Below are positions 29,695 to 39,197 of a DNA stretch of 64,000 nt, in pieces. The DNA lies in the NCBI GenBank assembly GCA_033852175.1, contig JAWSUY010000023.1, forward strand, positions 99,436 to 163,435. The letters are read 5' to 3'. Position numbers and translations under genes: made by a program. How positions within the stretch are numbered: the stretch's first letter is position 1; each line of letters opens with the position of its first letter. The notes under the pieces are model-generated. The model did no database searches, had not been told where the DNA came from, and was given only the letters and a program-made list of their open reading frames with translations. This stretch comes from Agarilytica sp033852175 (GTDB lineage: Bacteria; Pseudomonadota; Gammaproteobacteria; Pseudomonadales; Cellvibrionaceae).

Positions 29695-32600
29695 ATGAAT
29701 ACTGAACATAAAGCTATTTATGAAGCCGTTAAAGACGGCCGAATAACACGCGAAGACGCCGTCAAGAAAATTAATGCTTTACGTCAAGACGAGCACAAGC
29801 ATTCTGACCTTGAGATACGCAACTTTGCCGAAGCTCTAATGACGGAAACCTTGTCGAAAATTATCGAGCTACCAGTCGCCAGAATTGATATAGACTCGCC
29901 TTTTGAAGATTATGGCGTTGACTCCGTTAAAGTCCTCCGCGTCACCAACGCCTTAGAAGAAGTATTTGGTGAGCTCTCCAAGACTCTTTTATTTGAACAC
30001 CAATGTTTATCCGACTTGGCAGGGTATTTCATCGAACAGCATGAGGAACGCTTAACGACTCTTCTTCAACGGACGTTTGACACGACAATAACGTCAGCAC
30101 CTATCGGAAAATTATCGGCTAAAACACCAAAAGAAACATTATGTGAAAAAATAAAAAAAGCATCAAAACCTTCAGCGCTATCGGCAGCAGCATCAGTTAA
30201 ACAAGAAAGCGACAATCGCTCGTACAGAGAAAATGATGTCGCCATTATCGGACTATCGGGAAAATACCCACAAGCAGCCAACCTAGATGAATTTTGGGAC
30301 AATCTCGTCGAGGGTAAAGACTGCGTTACCGAGGTGCCGAAAAACCGCTGGAATATAGACGACTATTACAACCCAGAAAAAGGAATTGCAGGAAAATCAT
30401 ATTCAAAATGGGGTGGATTTATTGATAATCCATTTCACTTTGACCCTTTATTTTTTAACATTTCGCCCAAAGAAGCGAAGTGGGCAGACCCTCAGGAACG
30501 CTTATTTTTACAAAGCGTATACGAAACCATCGAAGACGCGGGTTACACTAAAAAAAGTCTTTCGGGAAATAACCCCAACGGAATCCCATTGAGCGTGGGC
30601 GTATATGTTGGGGCTATGTTTTCTGAATATCAGTTACACGCGGTGCAAGAACAAGCCCTAGGAAAACCGTCTATGGCGGGCAGTGGGTTTTCAACAATTG
30701 CAAACCGAGCCTCTTACTTTTTCAACTTCCACGGCCCCAGTATGGCCGTCGACACCATGTGCTCTTCATCTTTAACAGCTATACATCTGGCCTATCAGAG
30801 TATTGTCAATCAAGATTGTGACCTTGCCATCGCTGGCGGAGTGAACCTATCGTTACATCCTAATAAATACCTACAACTTTCCATAGGTCAGTTTGTTTCT
30901 GCCAATGGGAAATGTCAGAGTTTTGGTAGCAACGGTGATGGCTACGTACCCGGCGAAGGTGTCGGTTCAGCCTTACTTAAACCACTGAGTAAAGCCATTG
31001 AAGATGGCGATCATATTTACGGGATTATTAAAGGAACAGAAGTTAATCATGGGGGGAAAACCAACGGGTACACCGTACCGAATCCTAAAGCACAAACGAG
31101 CGTAGTCTCACGCGCATTGCATAAGAGCGGGATCAATCCCAGAAGTGTGAGTTATATCGAAGCCCATGGAACAGGCACGTCCCTAGGTGATCCCATTGAA
31201 ATCACCGGTTTAAGCTCAGCCTTTGATCAAGGACATAACGAAAAACAATTTTGTGCAATTGGATCTGTTAAAAGCAATATAGGGCATTGTGAAGGGGCCG
31301 CCGGTATTGCGGGTGTAACCAAGGTATTACTGCAAATGCAGCACAAAACCTTAGTCCCGTCTTTACACTCCGAAAAGCTCAACCCTTTTATTAAATTCCA
31401 AGAGAGCCCCTTTTACGTTCAACAAGAATGTCAGGCGTGGAACGCTCCAATTATAGACGGCAAGCAGGAAACGCGAATAGCCGGAATCTCATCATTTGGC
31501 GCAGGAGGCTCCAATGCCCACCTTATTATCGAAGAGTATTTACCAACTGAAGATAAAAAGTCGAACTCCCCTACCCCAAGTGTCGTAATTTTATCAGCAA
31601 CAAAACAAGAACGTTTGGATGTGCACGTCCAACAACTACTAACAGCTTTGGAAAATGAAAAATATAACGACGCTGACCTCTGGAATATTGCCTATACCTT
31701 GCAAGTCGGGCGAGAGTCGTTTAAAGCAAAAATGGGACTTTTGGTGAGTAACCTTGATCAACTGAAGCATGAATTAAAACGCTACATAGCAGGGGATAAA
31801 AACTCAGAACGCCTTGCCCACAGTACAGACTCTAAGCATATAACACTTATCGCTGCTGCACAGGGGCTACCGTCATCACTACTCAATGATTGGATATCCG
31901 CAAAAACCATCGACTGGCTTCAATTATACCCAGAAAGTAAACCCAATCGAATCAGCCTACCCACCTACCCCTTTAGACTTAAGGAATACCGCATGTCCAA
32001 CACACCTTCTCAGTCACAAGCATCTACACCGGTATCCCTTGTTCATAAAACGGAAACAGGGTATCAAGCGAGTTTTAGCAGTAATGAATTTTATCTAAAA
32101 GATCATCATATTTCCAATGCTCCCATTTTACCGGGTGTTATGTATATGGAATTAATCGCTCAAGCCTTGCAACAAGACGGCAATGGTAAAAACGCTGACA
32201 ATGTATTGCACTTTGAACATATCGTGTGGATACAACCATTAATCGGTTTTAATGCTCAAACGGCAGATATTGTGTTGAATCAAAAGGACAACTCTCGTTT
32301 CGCCTTTGATGTAAAACCTCAGCGTGAAGAACAAGCGGTGTATTGCCAGGGCAGCGCCACCCTCAGCAATGGCTCACGACCCAATAAAGTTGATCTACAT
32401 TACCTACAATCTCAATGCAACGAAGGCCATAGCATTGGCCAGAACTGCTATGACCTATTTGCAACCATGAACATTAAATATGGCCCCGCTCATCAACCCC
32501 TCCAACGCATCCAATGGGGCAACGGAATGGCCTTGTCCCATCTTAAATTGCCCAACAGCATAGCCAATACGGCAGACCAGTTTTTATTACATCCGGCCTT

Positions 32601-35600
32601 AATGGATGGGGCCATGCAATCGTCGTTAGGCCTTTCTCTGGGCGATAACGAAGGCGGCGAAAAAACCGGTATTGCGCCGTTTGCCATTGAACAAGTGAAT
32701 GTATTTTCATCGCTGCCCAATGAAGTATGGGTTTGGGTAAGGCCAAGTCAGGGAGTCAAAGAAAACAGTCGCGTGCAAAAAGTCGATTTGGATGTTATTG
32801 ATTCTGAAGGTAATGTCTGCGTCCAACTGCACCGCGTAACGATCCGAAAAATAGATTTATCAACAGTAAAAACGCCAAAACTATCCACACCAAAACATAT
32901 AAATGAAACGCATAAACCTACCGCTATCATAGAAAAAAGTGACCTCGGCGTTCCGGCGGCGCAAAAGCAATTTAAAGAATTGGAGACAGTGGCAACCACA
33001 ATTTTATGGGCAGAACTTAGCCACATGGGGCTCACGGATAACGCAGGTACCATAAACGATATCCTCAAAACTCTAAGCATTGAAATAAAACATAAACAAT
33101 GGATTGAAGAGAGCCTCAGAACACTCGCCAGCAATGGATTACTGACCATTAACAATGGACTCTACAACGTAAACACCGCCAAGAAAATCACACGCGTACT
33201 TGCTTGGAAGATTTGGTTTGCGAAAAAACCGGCCTGGAAGAAAAATCAGCAGATGACCGCCCAAGTCGATTTACTGGAATCTTGCCTAAAAAGCCTTGGG
33301 AACATCTTAACCGCGAAAATACACGCGACAGACATAATTTTCCCTAACTCATCCATGGAGTTAGTCGAAAATATTTATAAAAATAACTATGTGGCGGACT
33401 TCTTCAATCAGTCCCTTGCCGATTACATCGCCAATGCTATCGAGCAACGTATAAAGCAAGACCCGCAAGCCAAAATCCGCCTGCTTGAGGTAGGTGCTGG
33501 AACAGGTGGTACAAGCGCCTTAGTGTTTGAGGCGCTAAAGCCCTATGAAAAAAACATTGCCGAATATTGCTACACCGATTTATCCAAGGCCTTTTTATTA
33601 CATGCAGAAGAAAATTATGCCCCTGACACACCCTATTTAAGCTATGCCATTTTTAATGCGGAAAAACACCCACAGGCACAAGATATTGACAATAACTTTG
33701 ACATAGTCATCGCAGCCAATGTTTTGCACGCAACCAAAAACATGACAGAGACCTTGAATAATATTAAGGCCACGCTCAAACCACAGGGGATATTAGCGGT
33801 CAATGAAATAACCGCGAAGAAAACCTTTGCACATTTGACCTTTGGCCTTCTGGACGGGTGGTGGAAGTTTAACGACCCTGATATGAGGCTCACAGGCACT
33901 GCCGCCCTCTCCGTTGATCATTGGAGAAGCATCCTGACACGACTGGGATTCGACAATATTACCCAGCCTGTAGTAGACGCAAATCACCTAGGCCAGCAGA
34001 TTATTATTTCTCAGTCCGACGGGAGTGTTGAGCCCTACATTCCAAGCATTACGACACCCTCACAACCCCATACCCGAGCAACAATCCAAGCGAATAGTCG
34101 TGATAAGCAAACGTCAGAAAATAATTATGACAAGCACCTACTAAAAGCAACCATGGATTTGCTGACCGAAGATTTATGTCTGGTTCTAAAAATGCCCGCA
34201 TCTAAAATTGATCCCGATAATTCACTGGATGAATATGGCGTGGACTCCATTTTGGCAAGCCGTGTCAGTAATAAAATGAATAAACGTATTCCTTTTGTTA
34301 ATGCAACTATGATCTACGAATACAGCACCATTTCGCTACTTGCAGAGCACCTTATCAGTATTGACCGTGATGCGATTGCCAAGATCTGCGGCATTAGTGA
34401 AAATTCAGAAACGAAAAATGATGAGCCGTCTCATGTTGCTGAACCGATAACATCTCCATCTCTTCCCGAGAACCAAAGCACTCCATTCGAAAACGCTACG
34501 CCACCAAAATCTCAGCATGAAGATATCGCCATTATTGGTGTATCAGGGAAATACCCCGGCGCAGAAAATATCGAAGAACTGTGGGAAAACCTTTCCCAAG
34601 GCCGCTCCTCTGTAAGCGAAATTCCCGAACTGAGATGGGATTGGCGAGAACATTATTCCGAAGACAACAAGCCTGGCGAGATCTACAGTAAATGGGGAGC
34701 CTTTTTAAAAAACATCGATCGATTTGACGCAGATTTTTTTGGCATCCCCAGCCAAGAAGCCGCCTGGACAGACCCGCAAGAACGACTGCTTTTAGAAACC
34801 GCATACAACTGCCTTGAAGATGCAGGCTATACAGCAGACGAACTGGATAAAGACAACAAAGTTGGCGTATTTGTCGGAGTAACCAATGGATTTTATGGAT
34901 CGGGGCCTCAGTACTTTTCAATGGCCAATCGTATCTCTCATAATTTCGATTTCAAAGGCCCCAGTTTTGCTATCGACAGCGCCTGCTCCTCATCGCTAAC
35001 GGGTGTACACTTGGCCGTCGAAAGCCTACGCAGCGGCACCAGTAAATGTGCACTTGTAGGCGGTGTAAATTTAATTCTCAGCCCTCAACAATATCAAGAA
35101 CTTTGCTTTACCGGCATGCTAACACCAGACGATAAGTGCCAGTCATTTAGCCAACATGCCAACGGTTTTGTCGACGGTGAAGCCGTCGGTGTTCTATTGC
35201 TAAAACCACTGTCGCAAGCACAAAAAGATGGGGACAATATTCACGGCGTAATTAAGTCCACCATGATTAATTCATCTGGGCGAAATAAACGATACGCCAC
35301 ACCCAAAGCATCGGAGCAAACACGAGTGATCGTTGATGCGATCGAACAAGCCAATATCGATCCACGCACAATCAACTATATAGAAGCCCATGCCACCGGC
35401 ACACCCATGGGTGACTCAATTGAGGTTATGGGACTTAGCAACGCACTAAGGAAATTCACCAATGAAAAACAATACTGCGCGGTGGGATCCTACAAACCGA
35501 ATATTGGGTATTGTGAAAGCGCATCCGGAGTTGCGGGTATTACTAAGGTACTACTACAACTCCGCCACAAACAGCTTGCCCCCTCTATTCACAGCGAACA

Positions 35601-36366
35601 ATTAAACCCAGAAATTGATTTTGCGAATAGCCCTGTGTATGTACAACAAAACTTGGCAGAATGGAAACAAGTATCCCTTGAGGAAAACGGTACAACAACA
35701 CATTACCCACGACGTGCGGGAATTTCATCCTTCGGTGCGACTGGCGCGAATGCACATGTCATTATTGAAGAATATACCTCCCCGAAAAAACAGAAAAGCA
35801 ATGCATCTGAGACACTTACCGAGAATGAAATATTCCTTCTATCGGCCAAAACCACCTCGGCGTTGCTATCACGCGCACACGCGCTTCGGGACACTTTAGT
35901 TGCTCAACCCCGTATTAATTTATCTTCGGTTGCTTACACCCTAAAAATTGGCCGTGAGCATTTAGAACACCGTCTTGCATTCATTGCAAAAAGCGTCGAA
36001 GACCTTATCGAGCAACTAGACAGTTTTGTCGACAACGAGACTAAATTAATTGAGGGTGCCTATTGTAGCGAAGACGATGCTTCGAGCCATATTCTGCAAC
36101 GCTTCGCTAAAGAAGCTGCATTTCAGGGCATGCTACAACAGTGGTTTGACGAAAACCAATACGACAAACTGGCTGAACTTTGGACTCAGGGCACAACAAT
36201 TTCTTGGAATACGCTGAGTGAATCTTCCCCACAACAACGCGTTAGCTTACCCACCTATCCATTCGAAGGCGATCGTCATTGGCTCAACAATGACGGTCTC
36301 ATTCAAAACACCAATGTATTTTCTTCAGACGAGAAAACTTCTGTCGAACTAAAACAAGCACAGTGA
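29695..36366 (+). CDS. Trans-AT polyketide synthase: ACP-KS-DH-cMT-ACP-KS (terminal KS lacks a catalytic His)
   Basis: 2223 residues from the ATG at 29695, chosen because a GGGGG Shine-Dalgarno precedes it; an in-frame ATG at 29635 would overlap the previous gene. A charged N-terminal helix (about 1-30) again resembles a docking segment. Then ACP (Ser77 in GVDS), KS8 (Cys356, EAHGTGT, NIGH), DH (His804 in a HxxxNxxxxP variant, Asp971 in DxxxQ), C-methyltransferase (EVGAGTGGT at about 1265) and ACP (Ser1518). KS9 (from 1610) keeps Cys1764 in SACSSS and His1899 in EAHATGT, but the NIGH motif reads NIGY (Tyr1939), so it probably cannot decarboxylate an extender. After KS9 only the usual linker follows; there is no ACP or thioesterase. 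Its stop overlaps the next start. Confidence 0.95.
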   Translation: MNTEHKAIYEAVKDGRITREDAVKKINALRQDEHKHSDLEIRNFAEALMTETLSKIIELPVARIDIDSPFEDYGVDSVKVLRVTNALEEVFGELSKTLLFEHQCLSDLAGYFIEQHEERLTTLLQRTFDTTITSAPIGKLSAKTPKETLCEKIKKASKPSALSAAASVKQESDNRSYRENDVAIIGLSGKYPQAANLDEFWDNLVEGKDCVTEVPKNRWNIDDYYNPEKGIAGKSYSKWGGFIDNPFHFDPLFFNISPKEAKWADPQERLFLQSVYETIEDAGYTKKSLSGNNPNGIPLSVGVYVGAMFSEYQLHAVQEQALGKPSMAGSGFSTIANRASYFFNFHGPSMAVDTMCSSSLTAIHLAYQSIVNQDCDLAIAGGVNLSLHPNKYLQLSIGQFVSANGKCQSFGSNGDGYVPGEGVGSALLKPLSKAIEDGDHIYGIIKGTEVNHGGKTNGYTVPNPKAQTSVVSRALHKSGINPRSVSYIEAHGTGTSLGDPIEITGLSSAFDQGHNEKQFCAIGSVKSNIGHCEGAAGIAGVTKVLLQMQHKTLVPSLHSEKLNPFIKFQESPFYVQQECQAWNAPIIDGKQETRIAGISSFGAGGSNAHLIIEEYLPTEDKKSNSPTPSVVILSATKQERLDVHVQQLLTALENEKYNDADLWNIAYTLQVGRESFKAKMGLLVSNLDQLKHELKRYIAGDKNSERLAHSTDSKHITLIAAAQGLPSSLLNDWISAKTIDWLQLYPESKPNRISLPTYPFRLKEYRMSNTPSQSQASTPVSLVHKTETGYQASFSSNEFYLKDHHISNAPILPGVMYMELIAQALQQDGNGKNADNVLHFEHIVWIQPLIGFNAQTADIVLNQKDNSRFAFDVKPQREEQAVYCQGSATLSNGSRPNKVDLHYLQSQCNEGHSIGQNCYDLFATMNIKYGPAHQPLQRIQWGNGMALSHLKLPNSIANTADQFLLHPALMDGAMQSSLGLSLGDNEGGEKTGIAPFAIEQVNVFSSLPNEVWVWVRPSQGVKENSRVQKVDLDVIDSEGNVCVQLHRVTIRKIDLSTVKTPKLSTPKHINETHKPTAIIEKSDLGVPAAQKQFKELETVATTILWAELSHMGLTDNAGTINDILKTLSIEIKHKQWIEESLRTLASNGLLTINNGLYNVNTAKKITRVLAWKIWFAKKPAWKKNQQMTAQVDLLESCLKSLGNILTAKIHATDIIFPNSSMELVENIYKNNYVADFFNQSLADYIANAIEQRIKQDPQAKIRLLEVGAGTGGTSALVFEALKPYEKNIAEYCYTDLSKAFLLHAEENYAPDTPYLSYAIFNAEKHPQAQDIDNNFDIVIAANVLHATKNMTETLNNIKATLKPQGILAVNEITAKKTFAHLTFGLLDGWWKFNDPDMRLTGTAALSVDHWRSILTRLGFDNITQPVVDANHLGQQIIISQSDGSVEPYIPSITTPSQPHTRATIQANSRDKQTSENNYDKHLLKATMDLLTEDLCLVLKMPASKIDPDNSLDEYGVDSILASRVSNKMNKRIPFVNATMIYEYSTISLLAEHLISIDRDAIAKICGISENSETKNDEPSHVAEPITSPSLPENQSTPFENATPPKSQHEDIAIIGVSGKYPGAENIEELWENLSQGRSSVSEIPELRWDWREHYSEDNKPGEIYSKWGAFLKNIDRFDADFFGIPSQEAAWTDPQERLLLETAYNCLEDAGYTADELDKDNKVGVFVGVTNGFYGSGPQYFSMANRISHNFDFKGPSFAIDSACSSSLTGVHLAVESLRSGTSKCALVGGVNLILSPQQYQELCFTGMLTPDDKCQSFSQHANGFVDGEAVGVLLLKPLSQAQKDGDNIHGVIKSTMINSSGRNKRYATPKASEQTRVIVDAIEQANIDPRTINYIEAHATGTPMGDSIEVMGLSNALRKFTNEKQYCAVGSYKPNIGYCESASGVAGITKVLLQLRHKQLAPSIHSEQLNPEIDFANSPVYVQQNLAEWKQVSLEENGTTTHYPRRAGISSFGATGANAHVIIEEYTSPKKQKSNASETLTENEIFLLSAKTTSALLSRAHALRDTLVAQPRINLSSVAYTLKIGREHLEHRLAFIAKSVEDLIEQLDSFVDNETKLIEGAYCSEDDASSHILQRFAKEAAFQGMLQQWFDENQYDKLAELWTQGTTISWNTLSESSPQQRVSLPTYPFEGDRHWLNNDGLIQNTNVFSSDEKTSVELKQAQ

Positions 36367-37334
36367 GCGAACCGATTATGGAAACCTACGAAACCGACGC
36401 TTTTTCAAGCTATTATGAAGAACGCATGAACCAAGGTAAGAGTCACACTTTTTGGCTGGGTAAAGTCAATTTACTTAAACAGGAAATCGCTTGGGAAGAA
36501 ATTGACCATCGCGATATGGACGGTTTAGGGGCGTTTATTACTGCAGTGGGAAAATCTGGTGCAACACACATAACCTATCCAACATTGCGCCAGGCATCAA
36601 AACCAGATAAAGATTCCATCCAAACCGCCATTGGACGTGCTATGAAAAGAAAAAGCGGCTGGAAAGTGGACTGGAAACCCGAGTGGAAAAATGACACTAA
36701 GATTAAACCAATTAGAAATAATATTTCCTGGCGAATAATATCACCCGACATAAGAAGTAAAATAGATACGAAGCTAAAAGAACAATCGGTTTCTCTGAAC
36801 AGCTATTTATTGTCTGTAGTAAACCGAGTTCTTGGCGAATACCTCACCAATAAAAATTCGCACTACTTTTGGGGAATGCCTATCAATATGCGCGGCGCGG
36901 TAAAGATGCCACACCCATCGCAAAATCATTTTTCATTTATTTCAGTGAAAACCTCTGCGGAAGGAAGCGCTAAGGAGATTCACCAGGAAATTAAAAAGCA
37001 ACTGAGTGAAGATGAACACTGGGCCTATTGGGATCTTTTTCAGTTTATGGCAAGCAGCCCTGACATTCTCAATCAAGCCGTAAGCGGCGCCGGTGGTGAT
37101 ACACGTATCGGAACATTTTCAAACCTTGGAGAATGGAATATTGAGAATCTAGATAAAGATGATCGCTGGGTATTTGTACCGTCTATTACACCTGATACAC
37201 CCATCGCGATTGGTACAATTACAATCAATGGAAATATTGGTTTGGCAATGAATGTCGATCCATCTTTACCAATTTCACAAGAAAATATTGAAAATCTTAT
37301 GAATGACTTATATCAGCAACTTTTAGAATTGTAG
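36363..37334 (+). CDS. Condensation-superfamily acyltransferase, short; candidate chain-release enzyme
   Basis: 323 residues, GTG start overlapping the PKS stop by 4 bases (GTGA), which suggests coupled translation. Residues 49-54 read HRDMDG, a HxxxDG motif as in condensation/CAT-fold acyltransferases, with Asp at the place of the first His of HHxxxDG. The second half has a MPINMRG segment and a GTFSNLG segment that fit the C-terminal lobe of that fold. The protein is about 100 residues shorter than typical condensation domains and the N-terminal lobe is reduced. Its position after a terminal KS0, with no thioesterase nearby, suggests that it transfers the finished chain to an alcohol or amine. 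That role is inference; the fold call is fairly sure. Confidence 0.7.
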   Translation: MSEPIMETYETDAFSSYYEERMNQGKSHTFWLGKVNLLKQEIAWEEIDHRDMDGLGAFITAVGKSGATHITYPTLRQASKPDKDSIQTAIGRAMKRKSGWKVDWKPEWKNDTKIKPIRNNISWRIISPDIRSKIDTKLKEQSVSLNSYLLSVVNRVLGEYLTNKNSHYFWGMPINMRGAVKMPHPSQNHFSFISVKTSAEGSAKEIHQEIKKQLSEDEHWAYWDLFQFMASSPDILNQAVSGAGGDTRIGTFSNLGEWNIENLDKDDRWVFVPSITPDTPIAIGTITINGNIGLAMNVDPSLPISQENIENLMNDLYQQLLEL

Positions 37335-37359
37335 GTACTTCATTTATTACACGCATAAA

Positions 37360-37394
37360 TTGACTCGACCACTACAGAAACATTACTTAATAAT
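37360..37394 (+). promoter_or_regulatory. Weak candidate promoter ahead of the MDR reductase gene
   Basis: TTGACT at 37360-37365 lies about 18 bases before TACTTA, with TAATAAT just after, in the 83-base gap between the acyltransferase and the reductase. A GAAGG Shine-Dalgarno follows before the ATG at 37418. The -10 match is poor; the gene may simply belong to the PKS transcript. Confidence 0.25.
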
Positions 37395-37417
37395 CGATTA
37401 AAATGAAGGCATAACAT

Positions 37418-38416
37418 ATGAATACCGATAACCGTCAATGGCTTCTCAAGAGACGCCCTATCGGACGTGTAAAAGAAAGCGATTTTGAACTAGCGATTTC
37501 TGAACCACCTCAACCACAATCTGAAGAAATACTTATTCGCAACACCTGGTTAGCCTTTGACCCAGCGATGAGGGGATGGATTGATGATAAGCCCAATTAC
37601 TTTCCACCAGTAGAAATCGGAGAGGTCATGAGAGGCATGACAGTTGGTGAAGTCGTTCACTCAAATAACAACGAATATAAAAAGGGCGATATTGTCACAG
37701 GCATGCTGGGCTGGCAGGACTACGCCATCTCAAATAGCGAACAAATAAGAAAAACAATTCCCAATATAACTCCAGAAGCATCTCTTTCGATATTCGGAAT
37801 CACGGGGCTCACCGCCTACTTTGGCCTCCTAGAAAAAGGACAACCACAAGAGGGGGATGTTATCGTTATATCTGGAGCAGCGGGTGCAACAGGATCTGTG
37901 GTGGGTCAAATTGCAAAAATTATGGGGTGTCGAGTTATTGGCATCGCGGGCGGGGAAAAGAAATGTGAATGGCTCGTAAATACCGCTGGGTTTGACGCAG
38001 CCATCGACTATAAAAATGAAAATGTTGATCAACGGCTTAAAGAGCTATGCCCTCAAGGCCTGAATATTTTTTACGATAATGTGGGTTGGCCAATCTTAGA
38101 TATTGCCCTATCGCACATAGCAATGGGCGCTAGAATCGTCATATGCGGATCCATTGCACGTTACAGCTCCAAGGAACTTCCTTCTGGGCCTAAAAACTAT
38201 ATCAACCTTGTTAATAAGCGAGCGCGCATGGAAGGTTTTCTAATTTTGGATTATTTGGCAAGAGCGCCAGAGGCGGTTATGAGATTGTGTGAATGGCAGT
38301 CAAAAGGCTTAATTCAGTGGGAAACAGATATACAACAAGGCTTTGAAAATGCTCCAAAATCACTTCTTCGCTTATATACTGGTGAAAATTTTGGCAAACA
38401 ATTGCTACGAATATGA
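37418..38416 (+). CDS. MDR-family NADP-dependent alkenal/enone oxidoreductase (CurA/YncB-like)
   Basis: 332-residue medium-chain reductase without the catalytic zinc ligands. The N-terminal RNTWLAFDPAMRGW segment and the SGAAGATGS nucleotide-binding loop (residues 152-160) fit the leukotriene B4 dehydrogenase / curcumin reductase group, which reduces alpha,beta-double bonds with NADPH. It follows the PKS genes on the same strand and is the only enoyl-reductase-like protein here, since no module has an ER and no FMN-type trans-ER is in the window. It may be a tailoring enzyme or an unrelated detoxification enzyme; the family call is firm, the role is inference. Confidence 0.85.
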   Translation: MNTDNRQWLLKRRPIGRVKESDFELAISEPPQPQSEEILIRNTWLAFDPAMRGWIDDKPNYFPPVEIGEVMRGMTVGEVVHSNNNEYKKGDIVTGMLGWQDYAISNSEQIRKTIPNITPEASLSIFGITGLTAYFGLLEKGQPQEGDVIVISGAAGATGSVVGQIAKIMGCRVIGIAGGEKKCEWLVNTAGFDAAIDYKNENVDQRLKELCPQGLNIFYDNVGWPILDIALSHIAMGARIVICGSIARYSSKELPSGPKNYINLVNKRARMEGFLILDYLARAPEAVMRLCEWQSKGLIQWETDIQQGFENAPKSLLRLYTGENFGKQLLRI

Positions 38417-38480
38417 ACAACAAAAAATTATTTTTATATTTGTAACGATAGATTTTGCTACCGCAGAATCATGAGCATCA

Positions 38481-39197
38481 CTAAGAGGTAAAAGTAAACT
38501 CACAAAGGTTAACGTTCCAATTATGGGGCGTATCAAGAACACCCAAGGCTATCATATAATTATTCGGCATTAATTTTTGGTAAAAACCGCCGCTGCGCTT
38601 ATTTGCATCGGCTCTAAAATTTAGAGTGATGTTTTGGTCATCTGATACATCAAACCAAAAATTATCAAGGGGATGAGAGAGCCCCATCCCAACCGCTTTG
38701 ATATAAGATTCTTTCAAGGTCCAAAAACGGTAAAAAAGTTCTGCCCTCTTCGCTACATCGCAAGCTTGTAAAGCGCGTATCTCTGCCGGAGCAAACACAC
38801 TTTCAGCCAATCGAAGACAGTCGAGGTCTCGATCTATTGATTCCACATCAACACCTACAGCCTCATGCTTAGCAACAGCACAAACTACCATGCCTTTGGT
38901 ATGTGACAAATTGAAATAGAGCGCATTATCATCGGCTAAATTTGTGACAAAGGGTTTACCATATTCATTTTTCGTGAAACGCCACTCGGAAGGCAATACA
39001 TCTCGATAACGTGATAAGACATGGCGTAACAAAGCCCGGGCACACAAATGCAACACTCGATCAACGGGACGAACAAACTTACTCACGCGGATCTTTTCTT
39101 CTTCAGTAAGACAAGAGCGCATAACCGCCTGTAAAGTATCACTTACATCTTCTACCGGAAAATGCCAGACATCAATCGTATCGTCCAGCTCACTCAT
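38481..39197 (-). CDS. Sfp-type 4'-phosphopantetheinyl transferase
   Basis: 238 residues with the magnesium/CoA-binding GVDVE (115-119) and FWTLKESYIKA (158-168) motifs. It transfers phosphopantetheine from CoA to carrier-protein serines. Its length and the WRFTKNEYGKP segment fit the Sfp/Gsp group that serves PKS and NRPS. The ATG overlaps the stop of the acyl hydrolase gene by 4 bases (ATGA), so the two are cotranscribed and probably serve the adjacent PKS. It runs towards the PKS operon. Confidence 0.95.
   Translation of the reverse strand: MSELDDTIDVWHFPVEDVSDTLQAVMRSCLTEEEKIRVSKFVRPVDRVLHLCARALLRHVLSRYRDVLPSEWRFTKNEYGKPFVTNLADDNALYFNLSHTKGMVVCAVAKHEAVGVDVESIDRDLDCLRLAESVFAPAEIRALQACDVAKRAELFYRFWTLKESYIKAVGMGLSHPLDNFWFDVSDDQNITLNFRADANKRSGGFYQKLMPNNYMIALGVLDTPHNWNVNLCEFTFTS

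Noticed and set aside
16000..36000. Long open frames antisense to the PKS genes
   Set aside because: They lie within strongly supported PKS domains, lack start signals and recognisable motifs, and follow from codon composition.
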